Shown piece by piece: positions 41,347 to 51,480 of a stretch of 64,000 nucleotides of DNA. The notes beneath the pieces are model-generated. The model did no database searches, was not told the origin of the DNA, and worked only from the letters and a program-made list of their open reading frames with translations. Every line of letters begins with the position of its first letter. Positions within the stretch are counted from its first letter, which is position 1. Source of the DNA: Streptomyces rugosispiralis (GTDB taxonomy: Bacteria > Actinomycetota > Actinomycetes > Streptomycetales > Streptomycetaceae); contig NZ_JANIAA010000005.1 in NCBI RefSeq assembly GCF_024505145.1, forward strand, positions 124,001-188,000. Direction: 5' to 3'. A program made the translations under genes and the position numbers.

Positions 41347-42410
41347 GGCAGATCCTCTTCTCGGGAGCCATCGGGCTCTTTCTGACCCTGATCGGCACAC
41401 CGCTGCTGATCAAGCTGCTGGCCCGCAAGGGCTATGGCCAGTACATCCGGGACGATGGTCCGCGGACGCACGGCAGCAAGAAGGGCACGCCCACGATGGG
41501 CGGTATCTCCTTCATCCTGGCCACGCTGATCGCCTACGCCCTGACCAAGGTGATCACGGGCAGCCAGCCGACCTTCTCGGGCGTGCTGGTGCTCTTCCTG
41601 TTCGCGGGCATGGGCCTGGTCGGCTTCCTCGACGACTACATCAAGATCGTCAAGCAGCGCAGCCTGGGTCTGCGGGCCAAGGCCAAGATGGCCGGTCAGC
41701 TGATCGTCGGTATCGCCTTCGCGATCCTCGCACTGAACTTCGCCGACGCGCGCCAGCAGACCCCCGCCTCCGACCGGCTCTCCTTCGTCCAGGACTTCGG
41801 CTGGTCCTTCGGCCCGGTGATCTTCGCGATCTGGGCGCTGTTCATGATCCTCGCGATGTCGAACGGCGTGAACCTCACCGACGGTCTCGACGGTCTGGCC
41901 ACCGGCGCCTCCGTGATGGTCTTCGGCGCCTACACCTTCATCGGCGTCTGGCAGTACCAGGAGTCCTGCGCCAACGCGCAGACCCTCACCAACCCGGCGT
42001 CCTGTTTCGAGGTCCGCGACCCGCTCGATCTGGCCGTCGTCGCCTCCGCCCTGATGGGCGCGTGCTTCGGCTTCCTGTGGTGGAACACCTCACCCGCCAA
42101 GATCTTCATGGGTGACACCGGTTCGCTCGCGCTCGGCGGCGCGCTCGCCGGCCTCGCCATCTGCTCCCGTACGGAGCTGCTGCTGGCACTCCTCGGCGGT
42201 CTGTTCGTCCTGATCACCATGTCCGTGGTCATCCAGGTCGGCTCCTTCCGCACGACCGGGCGACGGGTCTTCCGGATGGCACCGCTCCAGCATCACTTCG
42301 AACTCAAGGGGTGGAGCGAAGTCCTTGTGGTGGTCCGGTTCTGGATCATCCAGGGCATGTGCGTGATCGTCGGCCTCGGCCTCTTCTACGCGGGGTGGCG
42401 GGCCTCGTGA
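41343..42410 (+). CDS. mraY: Phospho-MurNAc-pentapeptide transferase
   Basis: 355 residues, about ten membrane helices. Transfers phospho-MurNAc-pentapeptide to undecaprenyl phosphate, giving lipid I. PTMGGISFI, FLDDYIKI (catalytic Asp pair), NLTDGLDGLA and MGDTGSLALGG are intact. ATG 41343 makes an ATGA overlap with the murF stop. ATG 41337, two codons earlier, is possible. The stop overlaps murD. Confidence 0.95.
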   Translation: MRQILFSGAIGLFLTLIGTPLLIKLLARKGYGQYIRDDGPRTHGSKKGTPTMGGISFILATLIAYALTKVITGSQPTFSGVLVLFLFAGMGLVGFLDDYIKIVKQRSLGLRAKAKMAGQLIVGIAFAILALNFADARQQTPASDRLSFVQDFGWSFGPVIFAIWALFMILAMSNGVNLTDGLDGLATGASVMVFGAYTFIGVWQYQESCANAQTLTNPASCFEVRDPLDLAVVASALMGACFGFLWWNTSPAKIFMGDTGSLALGGALAGLAICSRTELLLALLGGLFVLITMSVVIQVGSFRTTGRRVFRMAPLQHHFELKGWSEVLVVVRFWIIQGMCVIVGLGLFYAGWRAS

Positions 42411-43858
42411 CGTCGGGCGCCGCCTCCCTCGACGTGTCCGACCTCGCCGGACGGCAGGTCACCGTCGCCGGACTCGGCGTCTCCGGGGTCCCCGCAGCGC
42501 GTGCGCTGCGGGGCCTCGGGGCCTCGGTGACCGTGGTCAACGGCAGCGACGGCGAACCGCAGCGCGCCCAGGCGGCCGAGCTGGAGCCGCTGGGCATCAC
42601 GGTCCGCCTCGGCGACGGGGCGACTCTTCCCGACGGCACCGAGCTGATCGTGACCACCCCCGGCTGGAAGCCCACCAGCCCGCTCTTCCTGGCCGCCGCC
42701 GAGGCGTCCGTGCCCATCTGGGGCGATGTGGAGCTGGCGTGGCGGCTGCGCGGGACGGACGCCCCGCCCTGGCTCGCGGTCACCGGCACCAACGGCAAGA
42801 CGACCACCGTAAGGATGCTGGCGGCCATCCTGGAAGCGGCCGGGCTGCGCACCGCCGCCGTCGGCAACATCGGTGTCTCGCTCCTGGACATCGTGCTGGG
42901 CGACGAGCCGTACGACGTACTGGCCGTCGAGCTCTCCAGCTACCAGCTGCACTGGGCGCCCTCGCTGCGCGCCCACTCCGGGGCGGTGCTCAACCTCGCC
43001 CCCGACCACCTCGACTGGCACGGCTCCATGGCGGCCTACGCGGCCGACAAGGGCCGGATCTACGAGGGCAACCAGGTGGCCTGCGTCTACAACGTGGCCG
43101 ACCCCGCCACCGAGGACCTGGTGCGCGCGGCCGACGTCGAGGAGGGCTGCCGGGCGATCGGCTTCACCCTCGGCACCCCCGGCCCCTCCCAGCTCGGCGT
43201 CGTGGAGGACCTCCTCGTCGACCGGGCCTTCGTGGCGGACCGGCAGAAGCAGGCGCAGGAGCTCGCCGAGGTCTCCGATGTGAACCCGCCGGCCCCGCAC
43301 AACATCGCCAACGCCCTCGCGGCGGCCGCCCTGGCCCGCGCCTACGGTGTCCCGCCGACGGCCGTACGGGACGGCCTGCGCGCCTTCCGGCCCGATCCGC
43401 ACCGGGTGGAGCACGTGGCGGACGTCGACGGCGTGGCCTACGTCGACGACTCCAAGGCGACCAACACCCATGCCGCGGAGGCGTCGTTGGGCGCCTATGA
43501 GCACATCGTGTGGATCGCGGGCGGCCTCGCCAAGGGGGCCACCTTCGACGAGCTGGTCCTTACGGCGGCCAAGCGGCTGCGCGGCGTGGTGCTGATCGGC
43601 GCCGACCGCGCCCTGATCCGCGAAGCGCTCGCGCGACACGCAGCAGATGTCCCGGTCGTGGACCTCGACCGGACCGACACTGGGGCGATGGCTGCGGCTG
43701 TGCGCGAAGCGGCGCGCCTCGCCCGGCCGGGCGATACCGTCCTGATGGCCCCGGCCTGTGCCTCGATGGACATGTTCACCAACTACAACAAGCGGGGCGA
43801 TGCCTTCGCCGCGGCGGTTCATGGCCTGGCCTCCGGCCGGGTCCCGGACGATCAGTAG
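42407..43858 (+). CDS. murD: UDP-MurNAc-L-alanine-D-glutamate ligase
   Basis: 483 residues from GTG 42407 (GTGA overlap with the mraY stop). Rossmann-like start VTVAGLGVSGVPAARALRG, ATP site AVTGTNGKTTTVRML, ELSSYQLHW, NLAPDHLDWHGS and VDDSKATNTHAA. Adds D-glutamate to UDP-MurNAc-Ala in the cytosol. Upstream in-frame codons overlap mraY and were rejected. Confidence 0.95.
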   Translation: MTSGAASLDVSDLAGRQVTVAGLGVSGVPAARALRGLGASVTVVNGSDGEPQRAQAAELEPLGITVRLGDGATLPDGTELIVTTPGWKPTSPLFLAAAEASVPIWGDVELAWRLRGTDAPPWLAVTGTNGKTTTVRMLAAILEAAGLRTAAVGNIGVSLLDIVLGDEPYDVLAVELSSYQLHWAPSLRAHSGAVLNLAPDHLDWHGSMAAYAADKGRIYEGNQVACVYNVADPATEDLVRAADVEEGCRAIGFTLGTPGPSQLGVVEDLLVDRAFVADRQKQAQELAEVSDVNPPAPHNIANALAAAALARAYGVPPTAVRDGLRAFRPDPHRVEHVADVDGVAYVDDSKATNTHAAEASLGAYEHIVWIAGGLAKGATFDELVLTAAKRLRGVVLIGADRALIREALARHAADVPVVDLDRTDTGAMAAAVREAARLARPGDTVLMAPACASMDMFTNYNKRGDAFAAAVHGLASGRVPDDQ

Positions 43859-43912
43859 CCCGCCGGTCCCCCGCGAGGACCGCCCGCGCGGGAAAACCGG
43901 AGGGGATACGAC

Positions 43913-45370
43913 ATGACGCCCGACCAGCCCGCCGCCCCGCGCTCCCGGACGGCCCGCCCCGGCACCGGCCGCCCGGTGCCGCGGCCGGGCGGCGCCCCGC
44001 GGCTGCGGGAGGCCGTACGGGGCCGGGGCCGGGGCCGGGCGGCGTCACCGGCCCGTCCGCGCGGCACGGCGGGCGCCTCCCGGCCTCCCCGCCGCCCGTC
44101 GAGGGTGAACGCCCTGGACGCCCTGCGCGGGCTCCAGCAGCGCCTCCGGCGGGCCTGGGACCGCCCGCTGACCGCGTACTACCTGCTGCTCGGCGGCTCG
44201 CTGCTGATCCTGGTGCTCGGGCTGGTCATGGTCTACTCCGCCTCCCAGATCAAGGCGCTGCAGTCCGGCCTCTCGCCGTCGTACTTCTTCCGCAAACAGC
44301 TCTTCGCCGCCGCGCTCGGCGGCGCGCTGATGCTGCTCGCCGTGCGGATGCCCATCAAACTGCACCGTGCCTTCGCCTATCCGCTGCTCGCGGTCTCGGT
44401 CTTCCTGATGTGTCTGGTGCAGGTCCCGGGCATGGGCATCGCGGTCAACGGCAATCAGAACTGGATCTCCTTCGGCGGCCCCTTCCTGCTCCAGCCCAGT
44501 GAGTTCGGCAAGCTCGCGCTGGTCCTGTGGGGCGCCGATCTTCTCGCCCGCAAACAGGACAAGCGGCTGCTGGCCCAGTGGAAGCACCTGCTGGTCCCGC
44601 TGGTGCCCGCGACCGGCATGCTGCTCGGCCTGATCATGCTGGGCGGGGACATGGGCACCGCGATCATTCTCACTGCGATCCTTTTCGGCCTGCTGTGGCT
44701 GGCCGGCGCCCCCACCCGGCTCTTCGTGGGCGTCCTCGCCTTCGCCGGGGTCATCGGCATGCTGCTCATCAGGACCAGCGCCAACCGGATGTCCCGGCTC
44801 GCCTGCATCGGCGCCACCGAGCCCGGCGCCCACGATCAGTGCTGGCAGGCGGTGCACGGGATCTACGCGCTCGCCAACGGCGGATGGTTCGGCTCGGGAC
44901 TCGGGGCGAGTATGGAGAAATGGGGCGAACTACCCGAACCGCATACTGACTTCATCTTCGCCATTACCGGGGAGGAACTCGGCCTGGCGGGGACGCTGTC
45001 GGTTCTCGTTCTCTTCGCGGCTCTAGGCTATGCGGGTATCCGCGTGGCCGGACGCACGGAGGACCCCTTCGTGAGGTACGCCGCGGGAGGTGTGACCACC
45101 TGGATCACGGCCCAGGCCGTGGTCAATATCGGCGCGGTGCTCGGTCTGCTGCCGATCGCGGGTGTTCCGCTCCCGCTGTTCTCCTACGGAGGGTCCGCCC
45201 TGCTGCCGACCATGTTCGCCGTGGGCCTGCTGATCGCCTTCGCACGGGCGGAGCCCGGTGCGCGGGCGGCGCTGGCCATGCGGCAGCCTGCTTTGCGGAA
45301 GAAGCTGGCTCGGGTGAGACGGAAGACGATGAGACGGCCCGTCAAGAGGCGGCCGTCCGGAGAGCGGTGA
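43913..45370 (+). CDS. ftsW: Septal SEDS glycosyltransferase FtsW
   Basis: 485 residues. Basic Arg/Pro-rich cytosolic N-terminus (about 70 residues), then about ten membrane helices. SEDS marks include LGLVMVYSASQ, NWISFGGPFLLQPSEFGKLAL, GGDMGTAIIL, PEPHTDFIFAITGEELGLAGT and VPLPLFSYGGSALL. Polymerises lipid II together with FtsI at the septum. GGAGGGG precedes the ATG at 43913. Confidence 0.95.
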   Translation: MTPDQPAAPRSRTARPGTGRPVPRPGGAPRLREAVRGRGRGRAASPARPRGTAGASRPPRRPSRVNALDALRGLQQRLRRAWDRPLTAYYLLLGGSLLILVLGLVMVYSASQIKALQSGLSPSYFFRKQLFAAALGGALMLLAVRMPIKLHRAFAYPLLAVSVFLMCLVQVPGMGIAVNGNQNWISFGGPFLLQPSEFGKLALVLWGADLLARKQDKRLLAQWKHLLVPLVPATGMLLGLIMLGGDMGTAIILTAILFGLLWLAGAPTRLFVGVLAFAGVIGMLLIRTSANRMSRLACIGATEPGAHDQCWQAVHGIYALANGGWFGSGLGASMEKWGELPEPHTDFIFAITGEELGLAGTLSVLVLFAALGYAGIRVAGRTEDPFVRYAAGGVTTWITAQAVVNIGAVLGLLPIAGVPLPLFSYGGSALLPTMFAVGLLIAFARAEPGARAALAMRQPALRKKLARVRRKTMRRPVKRRPSGER

Positions 45371-45376
45371 ATTTCG

Positions 45377-46471
45377 GTGCATGTCGTACTCGCCGGTGGG
45401 GGGACCGCCGGCCACATCGAGCCCGCGCTCGCCCTCGCGGACGCCCTGCGCAGGCAGGACCCGACCGTGGGGATCACGGCGCTCGGTACGGAGCGCGGGC
45501 TCGAGACCCGGCTCGTACCGGAGCGCGGCTATGAGCTGGGGCTCATCCCGGCCGTACCGCTGCCGCGCAAGCCCACCCCCGAACTGATCACCGTCCCCGG
45601 GCGGCTGCGCGGCACCATCAAGGCCGCCGAGCAGATCCTGGAGCGCACCAAGGCCGACTGTGTCGTCGGCTTCGGCGGCTATGTGGCCCTGCCCGGCTAT
45701 CTGGCCGCCAAGCGGCGCGGCGTGCCGATCGTCGTGCACGAGGCCAACGCCCGCCCCGGCCTCGCCAACAAGATCGGCTCCCGCTACGCCCACTTCGTGG
45801 CGGTCTCCACCCCGGACAGCAAGCTCCGCAACTCCCGCTACGTGGGCATCCCGCTGCGCCGCTCCATCGCCACCCTCGACCGGGCTGCGGTCCGCCCCGA
45901 GGCCCGCGCGGCCTTCGGGCTCGACCAGAACCTGCCGACGCTGCTGGTCTCCGGCGGCTCGCAGGGCGCGCGGCGGCTGAACGAGGTGGTCCAGACGGTG
46001 GCGCCGTTCCTCCAGCGCGCCGGGATCCAGGTGCTCCACGCGGTCGGTCCGAAAAACGAACTGCCGCATGTGGACAACATGCCCGGAATGCCGCCCTATA
46101 TCCCGGTACCGTACGTGGATCGGATGGACCTCGCGTACGCCGCGGCCGACATGATGCTCTGCCGCGCGGGTGCGATGACCGTCGCCGAACTGTCCGCCGT
46201 CGGGCTGCCCGCCGCCTACGTTCCGCTGCCGATCGGCAACGGTGAGCAGCGGCTCAACGCCCAGCCGTTGGTCAAGGCGGGCGGCGGGCTGCTGGTCGAC
46301 GACGCCGAGCTGAGCCCCGAGTGGGTGCAGAGCAATGTGCTGCCGGTGCTCGGCGACCCGCACCGGCTGTACGAGATGTCCCGGCGCGCCGCCGAGTTCG
46401 GCCGCAGGGACGCCGACGAGCTGCTGGTCGGCATGGTGTACGAGGCGATCAGCGCACGCCGCCAGGCGTGA
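45377..46471 (+). CDS. murG: Lipid II synthase (GlcNAc transferase)
   Basis: 364 residues. Adds GlcNAc to lipid I. Start GTG begins HVVLAGGGTAGHIEPALALADAL (donor/acceptor Gly loop), followed by VVGFGGYVALPGYLAAKRRGVP and LLVSGGSQGARRLNE, and MLCRAGAMTVAELSAVGLPA near the C-terminus. 6 bases after ftsW. In many bacteria murC follows, but it is absent here. Confidence 0.95.
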   Translation: MHVVLAGGGTAGHIEPALALADALRRQDPTVGITALGTERGLETRLVPERGYELGLIPAVPLPRKPTPELITVPGRLRGTIKAAEQILERTKADCVVGFGGYVALPGYLAAKRRGVPIVVHEANARPGLANKIGSRYAHFVAVSTPDSKLRNSRYVGIPLRRSIATLDRAAVRPEARAAFGLDQNLPTLLVSGGSQGARRLNEVVQTVAPFLQRAGIQVLHAVGPKNELPHVDNMPGMPPYIPVPYVDRMDLAYAAADMMLCRAGAMTVAELSAVGLPAAYVPLPIGNGEQRLNAQPLVKAGGGLLVDDAELSPEWVQSNVLPVLGDPHRLYEMSRRAAEFGRRDADELLVGMVYEAISARRQA

Positions 46472-46484
46472 GGAGGCAGGGAGC

Positions 46485-47282
46485 GTGGCCGGACCGTCGA
46501 CCGCCGAGCGCGGTGCACGAGGGACGACTCCGTCCGGCCCGCCCCCACGCCTGCTCCGGGTCCGCCGCAGGCTCCGGCCGCCCGGCCGCCGCACGCTGCT
46601 GGTGACGGCGGTGGCGGTGACCCTGTTCGGCGCCGGGGCCGTCTGGCTGCTCTACGGCTCGAGCTGGCTGCGGGCCGAGCGGGTGCGGGTGGCCGGTACC
46701 ACCGCCCTCACCGCCGAGGAGGTGCGCGACGCCGCCGATGTCTCCCTGAACACCCCGTTGGTGGCGGTGGACACGGGAGCGATCGAACATCGGGTGCGCG
46801 AGCGGCTGAAGCGGATTGCGAAAGTGGACGTATCCCGGTCATGGCCGCACACCATCAGTCTGGTGGTGACGGAACGCAGGCCCGAAGCCATTGTCGAAGA
46901 GGACGGGAAGTTCCACGAAGTGGACGCCACCGGGGTCCGGTTCTCCACCCTGAGCAAGCGTCCGAAGGGGGTTCCGCTGCTGGAAATGGAGCCTGATCGG
47001 TCGCCGAGTTCGCGCCATTTCGGCCCGACCAGACTGCGCCGCGAGGCGGTCCGGGTAGTCACCCAACTCCCCGAGAAGGTCCGCCAGGACACCCGTTCCC
47101 TCCGGGTCCGCTCGTACGATTCGATCACCCTGGAGCTGACCGGGGGCCGTACCATCACCTGGGGGAGCGGAGAGCGCGGCGAGGCGAAGGCGAAGGCGCT
47201 CACCGCCCTGATGAAAGCGCGACCGGACGCCGGCCACTTCGACGTCCAGGCGCCGAGTGCCCCCGCGGTGTCTCGCAGTTGA
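46485..47282 (+). CDS. ftsQ: Cell division protein FtsQ (POTRA domain)
   Basis: 265 residues. One membrane helix (about 42-60, LLVTAVAVTLFGAGAVWLL), a POTRA domain starting LRAERVRVAGTTALTAEEVRDA and an FtsQ domain containing SRSWPHTISLVVTERRPEAIV and FHEVDATGVRF. Links FtsL/FtsB at the septum. AGGAGG lies 10 bases before GTG 46485. 276 bases separate it from ftsZ, which has its own control region. Confidence 0.93.
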   Translation: MAGPSTAERGARGTTPSGPPPRLLRVRRRLRPPGRRTLLVTAVAVTLFGAGAVWLLYGSSWLRAERVRVAGTTALTAEEVRDAADVSLNTPLVAVDTGAIEHRVRERLKRIAKVDVSRSWPHTISLVVTERRPEAIVEEDGKFHEVDATGVRFSTLSKRPKGVPLLEMEPDRSPSSRHFGPTRLRREAVRVVTQLPEKVRQDTRSLRVRSYDSITLELTGGRTITWGSGERGEAKAKALTALMKARPDAGHFDVQAPSAPAVSRS

Positions 47283-47438
47283 CGTGGATAGCGGCAGGCC
47301 AGCACCCTGGTTGGCTAGCCCACTGGGTGATCACATAGGGTGAAAAGAAAAGCGGGAGGTTCGGCGTGTTCATTGAACGCGCGCCACTTGTCGACTTAGT
47401 GTCCTGTTCCGAAGAGTCCGGGAAACAGAGGCACTGGT

Positions 47439-47463
47439 AACCCTAAACTTCAGCGTTAGGGTT
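47439..47463. promoter_or_regulatory. Inverted repeat in the ftsZ leader
   Basis: AACCCTAA (47439-47446) and TTAGGGTT (47456-47463) are perfect arms around a 9-base loop, 97 bases before the ftsZ start. The same gap holds GTTCATTGAAC (47369-47379, perfect palindrome) and a GACAC (47529-47533), a WhiA-site-like word. S. coelicolor ftsZ is known to have several promoters, some sporulation-specific. Confidence 0.6.
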
Positions 47464-47559
47464 GGGGTCGGCAATCGGAACCGTCCCATTCGGCATCAGT
47501 CGGCGCACCGCGGCAACGGCGGGGTGGCGACACGTAACTCGAGGCGAGAGGCCTTCGAC

Positions 47560-48801
47560 GTGGCAGCACCGCAGAACTACCTCGCAGTCATCAAGGTCGT
47601 CGGCATCGGCGGCGGTGGCGTGAATGCCATCAACCGGATGATCGAGGTCGGGCTCAAGGGCGTCGAGTTCATCGCGATCAACACCGATGCGCAGGCCCTG
47701 CTGATGAGTGACGCGGACGTCAAACTGGACGTCGGCCGCGAGCTCACCCGAGGCCTGGGAGCCGGCGCCAATCCCGATGTCGGCCGTAAGGCCGCCGAGG
47801 ACCACCGCGAGGAGATCGAGGAGGTCCTCAAGGGGGCCGACATGGTCTTCGTGACGGCGGGTGAGGGCGGCGGCACGGGCACCGGCGGTGCCCCGGTGGT
47901 CGCGAACATCGCCCGCTCGCTGGGCGCACTGACGATCGGTGTGGTCACCCGTCCGTTCACCTTCGAGGGCCGCCGCCGCGCCAATCAGGCGGAGGACGGC
48001 ATCGCGGGTCTGCGGGACGAGGTCGACACCCTCATCGTGATCCCGAACGACCGGCTGCTGTCCATTTCGGACCGTCAGGTGAGCGTGCTCGACGCGTTCA
48101 AGTCGGCCGACCAGGTGCTGCTGTCGGGTGTCCAGGGCATCACCGACCTGATCACCACCCCGGGTCTGATCAACCTCGACTTCGCGGACGTCAAGTCCGT
48201 GATGTCCGAGGCCGGGTCCGCGCTCATGGGCATCGGCTCGGCCCGCGGCGACGACCGCGCGGTGGCCGCGGCCGAGATGGCGATCTCCTCACCGCTGCTG
48301 GAGGCGTCCATCGACGGCGCCCGGGGCGTGCTGCTCTCCATCTCCGGCGGCTCGGACCTCGGCCTGTTCGAGATCAACGAGGCCGCCCAGCTGGTGAGCG
48401 AGGCCGCCCACCCCGAGGCCAACATCATCTTCGGCGCGGTGATCGACGACGCGCTCGGCGACGAGGTCCGGGTCACCGTGATCGCGGCGGGCTTCGACGG
48501 CGGTCAGCCGCCCGCGAAGAACCGCGACAAGGTGCTCGGTTCCTACAGCGGCGGCAACCGCGAAGAGGGACCCGGCGCCTCCTCGAACCGCCCGGCCGGC
48601 CAGGAGAGCGGCAGCCGCCCGTCCTTCGGCGGGCTCGGCAGCGTCACCCCGCGCGAGGAGGAGCCCGCTCCGGCGGACCCGGCTCCGGTCGCCGAGGTGC
48701 CGCCGCCCCCGGCGCCCACCCCGCACCCCCAGGTCCCCCCGGCCCGCCCCTACCCGGAGAGCCAGGCCGAGGAGCTGGACGTCCCGGACTTCCTGAAGTG
48801 A
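47560..48801 (+). CDS. ftsZ: Cell division tubulin FtsZ
   Basis: 413 residues from GTG 47560 (GAGAGG upstream). GTP-binding [12 protein letters not shown], tubulin signature [16 protein letters not shown]7-type [20 protein letters not shown] and [11 protein letters not shown]. The Pro/Ala-rich linker (residues about 325-400) ends in the conserved C-terminal DVPDFLK that binds SepF. Forms the Z ladder in sporulating hyphae. Confidence 0.98.
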   Translation: MAAPQNYLAVIKVVGIGGGGVNAINRMIEVGLKGVEFIAINTDAQALLMSDADVKLDVGRELTRGLGAGANPDVGRKAAEDHREEIEEVLKGADMVFVTAGEGGGTGTGGAPVVANIARSLGALTIGVVTRPFTFEGRRRANQAEDGIAGLRDEVDTLIVIPNDRLLSISDRQVSVLDAFKSADQVLLSGVQGITDLITTPGLINLDFADVKSVMSEAGSALMGIGSARGDDRAVAAAEMAISSPLLEASIDGARGVLLSISGGSDLGLFEINEAAQLVSEAAHPEANIIFGAVIDDALGDEVRVTVIAAGFDGGQPPAKNRDKVLGSYSGGNREEGPGASSNRPAGQESGSRPSFGGLGSVTPREEEPAPADPAPVAEVPPPPAPTPHPQVPPARPYPESQAEELDVPDFLK

Positions 48802-48844
48802 GCCGTCCGGCATGGCTCGGCGGCGACTTTGAAGTGAACCAGAC

Positions 48845-49585
48845 GTGATAGCGCAACAGCACGACGCGAGCGGCGCGCACTTCGCCTTCACCGACCGGTG
48901 GGGCGGGGTGAGCGCCGCTCCGTATGACGAGCTCAACCTCGGCGGGGCGGTCGGTGACGACCCCCAGGCCGTACGGACCAACCGCGAGCTGGCCGCGAAG
49001 GCGATGGGCCTGGACCCGGCGGCGGTCGTCTGGATGAACCAGGTGCACGGCCGGGACGTCGCGGTGGTCGACGGACCGTGGTCGGACGGCGAGATCCCGG
49101 CGGTGGACGCGGTGGTGACGCGGCGTCCGGACCTCGCTCTGGCCGTCCTCACCGCCGATTGCACCCCGGTGCTGCTGGCCGATCCGGTGGCCGGGGTCGT
49201 CGGCGCCGCCCACGCCGGTCGGCCGGGACTGGTCGCCGGAGTGGTTCCGGCGGTGGTGAAGGCGATGACCGAACAGGGCGCCGAGCCCGCCCGGATCGTC
49301 GCCCGAACCGGGCCCGCGGTCTGCGGCCGCTGCTATGAGGTCCCCGCGGAGATGCGCGCCGATGTCGCCCAGACGGTGCCGGAGGCGTGGGCCGAGACCA
49401 GCTGGGGTACCCCCGCCGTTGATGTGGCGGCCGGTGTGCGGGCCCAATTGGCGCGCGTGGGTGTGCGGATGGCAGGGACGGATGGACAATCTCACATCTG
49501 CACGCTGGAGTCGGCGGACCACTTCTCGTACCGGCGCGAGCGCACCACGGGGCGGCTCGCGAGCTATGTCTGGTTGGGCGGCTGA
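48845..49585 (+). CDS. pgeF: Peptidoglycan editing factor / laccase-domain protein
   Basis: 246 residues. VVWMNQVHGRDVAVVD, LTADCTPVLLAD and AAHAGRPGL correspond to the metal-binding His-Cys-His of the YlmD/PgeF/YfiH family (the usual AHAGWRG reads AHAGRPG). PgeF corrects misincorporated residues in precursors and has adenosine/deaminase-like activity in some members. GTG start, 43 bases after ftsZ. Confidence 0.9.
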   Translation: MIAQQHDASGAHFAFTDRWGGVSAAPYDELNLGGAVGDDPQAVRTNRELAAKAMGLDPAAVVWMNQVHGRDVAVVDGPWSDGEIPAVDAVVTRRPDLALAVLTADCTPVLLADPVAGVVGAAHAGRPGLVAGVVPAVVKAMTEQGAEPARIVARTGPAVCGRCYEVPAEMRADVAQTVPEAWAETSWGTPAVDVAAGVRAQLARVGVRMAGTDGQSHICTLESADHFSYRRERTTGRLASYVWLGG

Positions 49586-49588
49586 GCT

Positions 49589-50308
49589 GTGACGGATCGC
49601 AAGGCGGAACTGGCCGCGAATCTGGCCCGGGTGGAGGAACGTATCTCTGCCGCCTGCGCCGGGGCCGGTCGCAAGCGCGAAGAGGTGACCCTGATCGTGG
49701 TCACCAAGACCTATCCGGCGAGCGATGTCCGTTTGCTCGCGGAACTCGGCGTACGGCATGTCGCCGAGAACCGCGACCAGGAGGCCGCCCCCAAAGCCGC
49801 GGAATGCGCGGATCTGCCACTGATTTGGCACTTTGTCGGGCAACTGCAGACCAATAAGGTGCGTTCCGTATCGAGTTATGCCGATGTGGTGCAATCTGTC
49901 GATCGCAAGCGATTGGTCGACGCGCTCTCCCGTGCGGCTGTGGGGGCCGCGCGAGAGTTGGGCGTCCTGATTCAGGTCGCGCTCGACGTGGACTCCAGTG
50001 ACCGGGGAGAGCGCGGAGGGGTGGGACCGGACGGAGTGGAACGGCTCGCCGAATCGGTGGCCGAGGCCGAAGGGCTCCGGCTCGACGGTCTGATGACCGT
50101 CGCCCCGCTGGCGGGTCCCTACGAGGGGCGGCCGCGGGCGGCGTTCGACCGGCTGATGGAAATCTCATCCCGCCTGCGCGTGGCCCATCCGGCTGCGAAC
50201 ATGGTCTCGGCGGGGATGAGCTCGGATGTCGAGGAAGCGGTGGCGGCGGGGGCGACACATGTGCGCGTCGGCACTGCGGTACTCGGAGTCCGACCCAGGC
50301 TCCGGTAA
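49589..50308 (+). CDS. YggS/PROSC-family pyridoxal-phosphate homeostasis protein
   Basis: 239 residues. PLP-binding Lys in LIVVTKTYPASDVRLL, followed by HFVGQLQTNKVR and LSAGMSSDVEEAV-like (VSAGMSSDVEEAVAAG). Single-domain alanine-racemase fold; maintains free PLP and has no known catalytic activity. Called YlmE in Streptomyces. Starts 3 bases after pgeF, hence coupled. Confidence 0.92.
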   Translation: MTDRKAELAANLARVEERISAACAGAGRKREEVTLIVVTKTYPASDVRLLAELGVRHVAENRDQEAAPKAAECADLPLIWHFVGQLQTNKVRSVSSYADVVQSVDRKRLVDALSRAAVGAARELGVLIQVALDVDSSDRGERGGVGPDGVERLAESVAEAEGLRLDGLMTVAPLAGPYEGRPRAAFDRLMEISSRLRVAHPAANMVSAGMSSDVEEAVAAGATHVRVGTAVLGVRPRLR

Positions 50309-50431
50309 CGTCGCGAAGAAGTCGGACCACAGCAGAAAATATGGTCATTCCCGTCAAAAGGCGGGCGGGCCACGTGGATCCATGGCATCCGGTGGCGGAG
50401 CCGATCCACCACAGAGCGGAGGACGCAGAAA

Positions 50432-51052
50432 ATGGCCGGCGCGATGCGCAAGATGGCGGTCTACCTCGGCCTCGTGGAGGACGATGGGTACGACGGCCGG
50501 GGGTTCGACCCCGACGACGAGTTCGAGCCCGAGCCGGAGCCGGACCGGGAGCGGGACCGTCGGCGGCATCAGGTGGTGGAGACCGAACCGCGGCCGGAAA
50601 GGGGCGAATCCGTGCGAGTCGTCCACCCTCCCGCACAACGCGAACCGGCTCCACTTGCGGTGGAAACCGGGCGACCCGCGCGAATTGCCCCCGTGGCGTC
50701 CATCACACCTGAACGTCAGAACTTGGAGAAGAACGCGCCAGTGATCATGCCCAAGGTCGTGTCCGAGCGGGAGCCGTACCGCATCACCACGCTGCACCCC
50801 CGGACCTACAACGAGGCCCGTACTATCGGGGAACACTTCCGTGAGGGCACTCCCGTGATCATGAATCTGACGGAGATGGACGACACGGATGCGAAGCGAC
50901 TTGTCGACTTTGCGGCCGGTCTGGTGTTCGGCCTCCATGGGAGCATTGAGCGGGTGACGCAGAAGGTGTTCCTGTTGTCTCCTGCTAACGTCGATGTCAC
51001 GGCGGAGGACAAGGCCCGTATCGCAGAGGGCGGGTTCTTCAACCAGAGCTGA
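50432..51052 (+). CDS. sepF: Cell division protein SepF
   Basis: 206 residues. N-terminal amphipathic helix ([15 protein letters not shown]) that binds membrane, an acidic Glu/Asp/Arg linker and a C-terminal SepF core ([61 protein letters not shown]). Anchors FtsZ at the membrane in Actinobacteria, where FtsA is absent. GGAGG precedes the ATG. Confidence 0.96.
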   Translation: MAGAMRKMAVYLGLVEDDGYDGRGFDPDDEFEPEPEPDRERDRRRHQVVETEPRPERGESVRVVHPPAQREPAPLAVETGRPARIAPVASITPERQNLEKNAPVIMPKVVSEREPYRITTLHPRTYNEARTIGEHFREGTPVIMNLTEMDDTDAKRLVDFAAGLVFGLHGSIERVTQKVFLLSPANVDVTAEDKARIAEGGFFNQS

Positions 51053-51134
51053 GACGCAAAAACGGCAAACCGGCAACACCGAGTCATCCGAGGCCGAAAG
51101 GCCGAGTACGAACCAGGGGAGAGGGACGCGCGGG

Positions 51135-51431
51135 ATGGGCATCGCACTACAGGTGATCTACATCGCGCTCTATTGCTACCTGATCGTGCTGATCTTCAGG
51201 CTCGTGATGGACTACGTCTTCCAGTTCGCGCGCTCGTGGCAACCCGGTAGGGCGATGGTGGTCATCCTCGAGGCCACCTACACTGTGACCGATCCGCCAC
51301 TCAAGCTGCTGCGGCGGTTCATTCCGCCGTTGCGTCTCGGGGGTGTGGCGCTCGACCTGTCCTTCTTCGTGCTGATGATCATCGTCTGGATCCTGATCAC
51401 CGTCGTGAGCAATTTTGCGAGCAGGGTGTGA
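51135..51431 (+). CDS. YggT-family membrane protein
   Basis: 98 residues. Two membrane segments (about 5-28 and 74-93) flank a conserved loop with LEATYTVTDPPLKLLRRFIPPLRLGGVALDLS, the YggT signature. Called YlmG in Streptomyces; located between sepF and divIVA as usual. GGAGAGGG lies about 10 bases before ATG 51135. Confidence 0.92.
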   Translation: MGIALQVIYIALYCYLIVLIFRLVMDYVFQFARSWQPGRAMVVILEATYTVTDPPLKLLRRFIPPLRLGGVALDLSFFVLMIIVWILITVVSNFASRV

Positions 51432-51480
51432 ACGATACGGTCTTGCCGATTGCCGACGACTACGTTGAGGTGAAGTAGAG

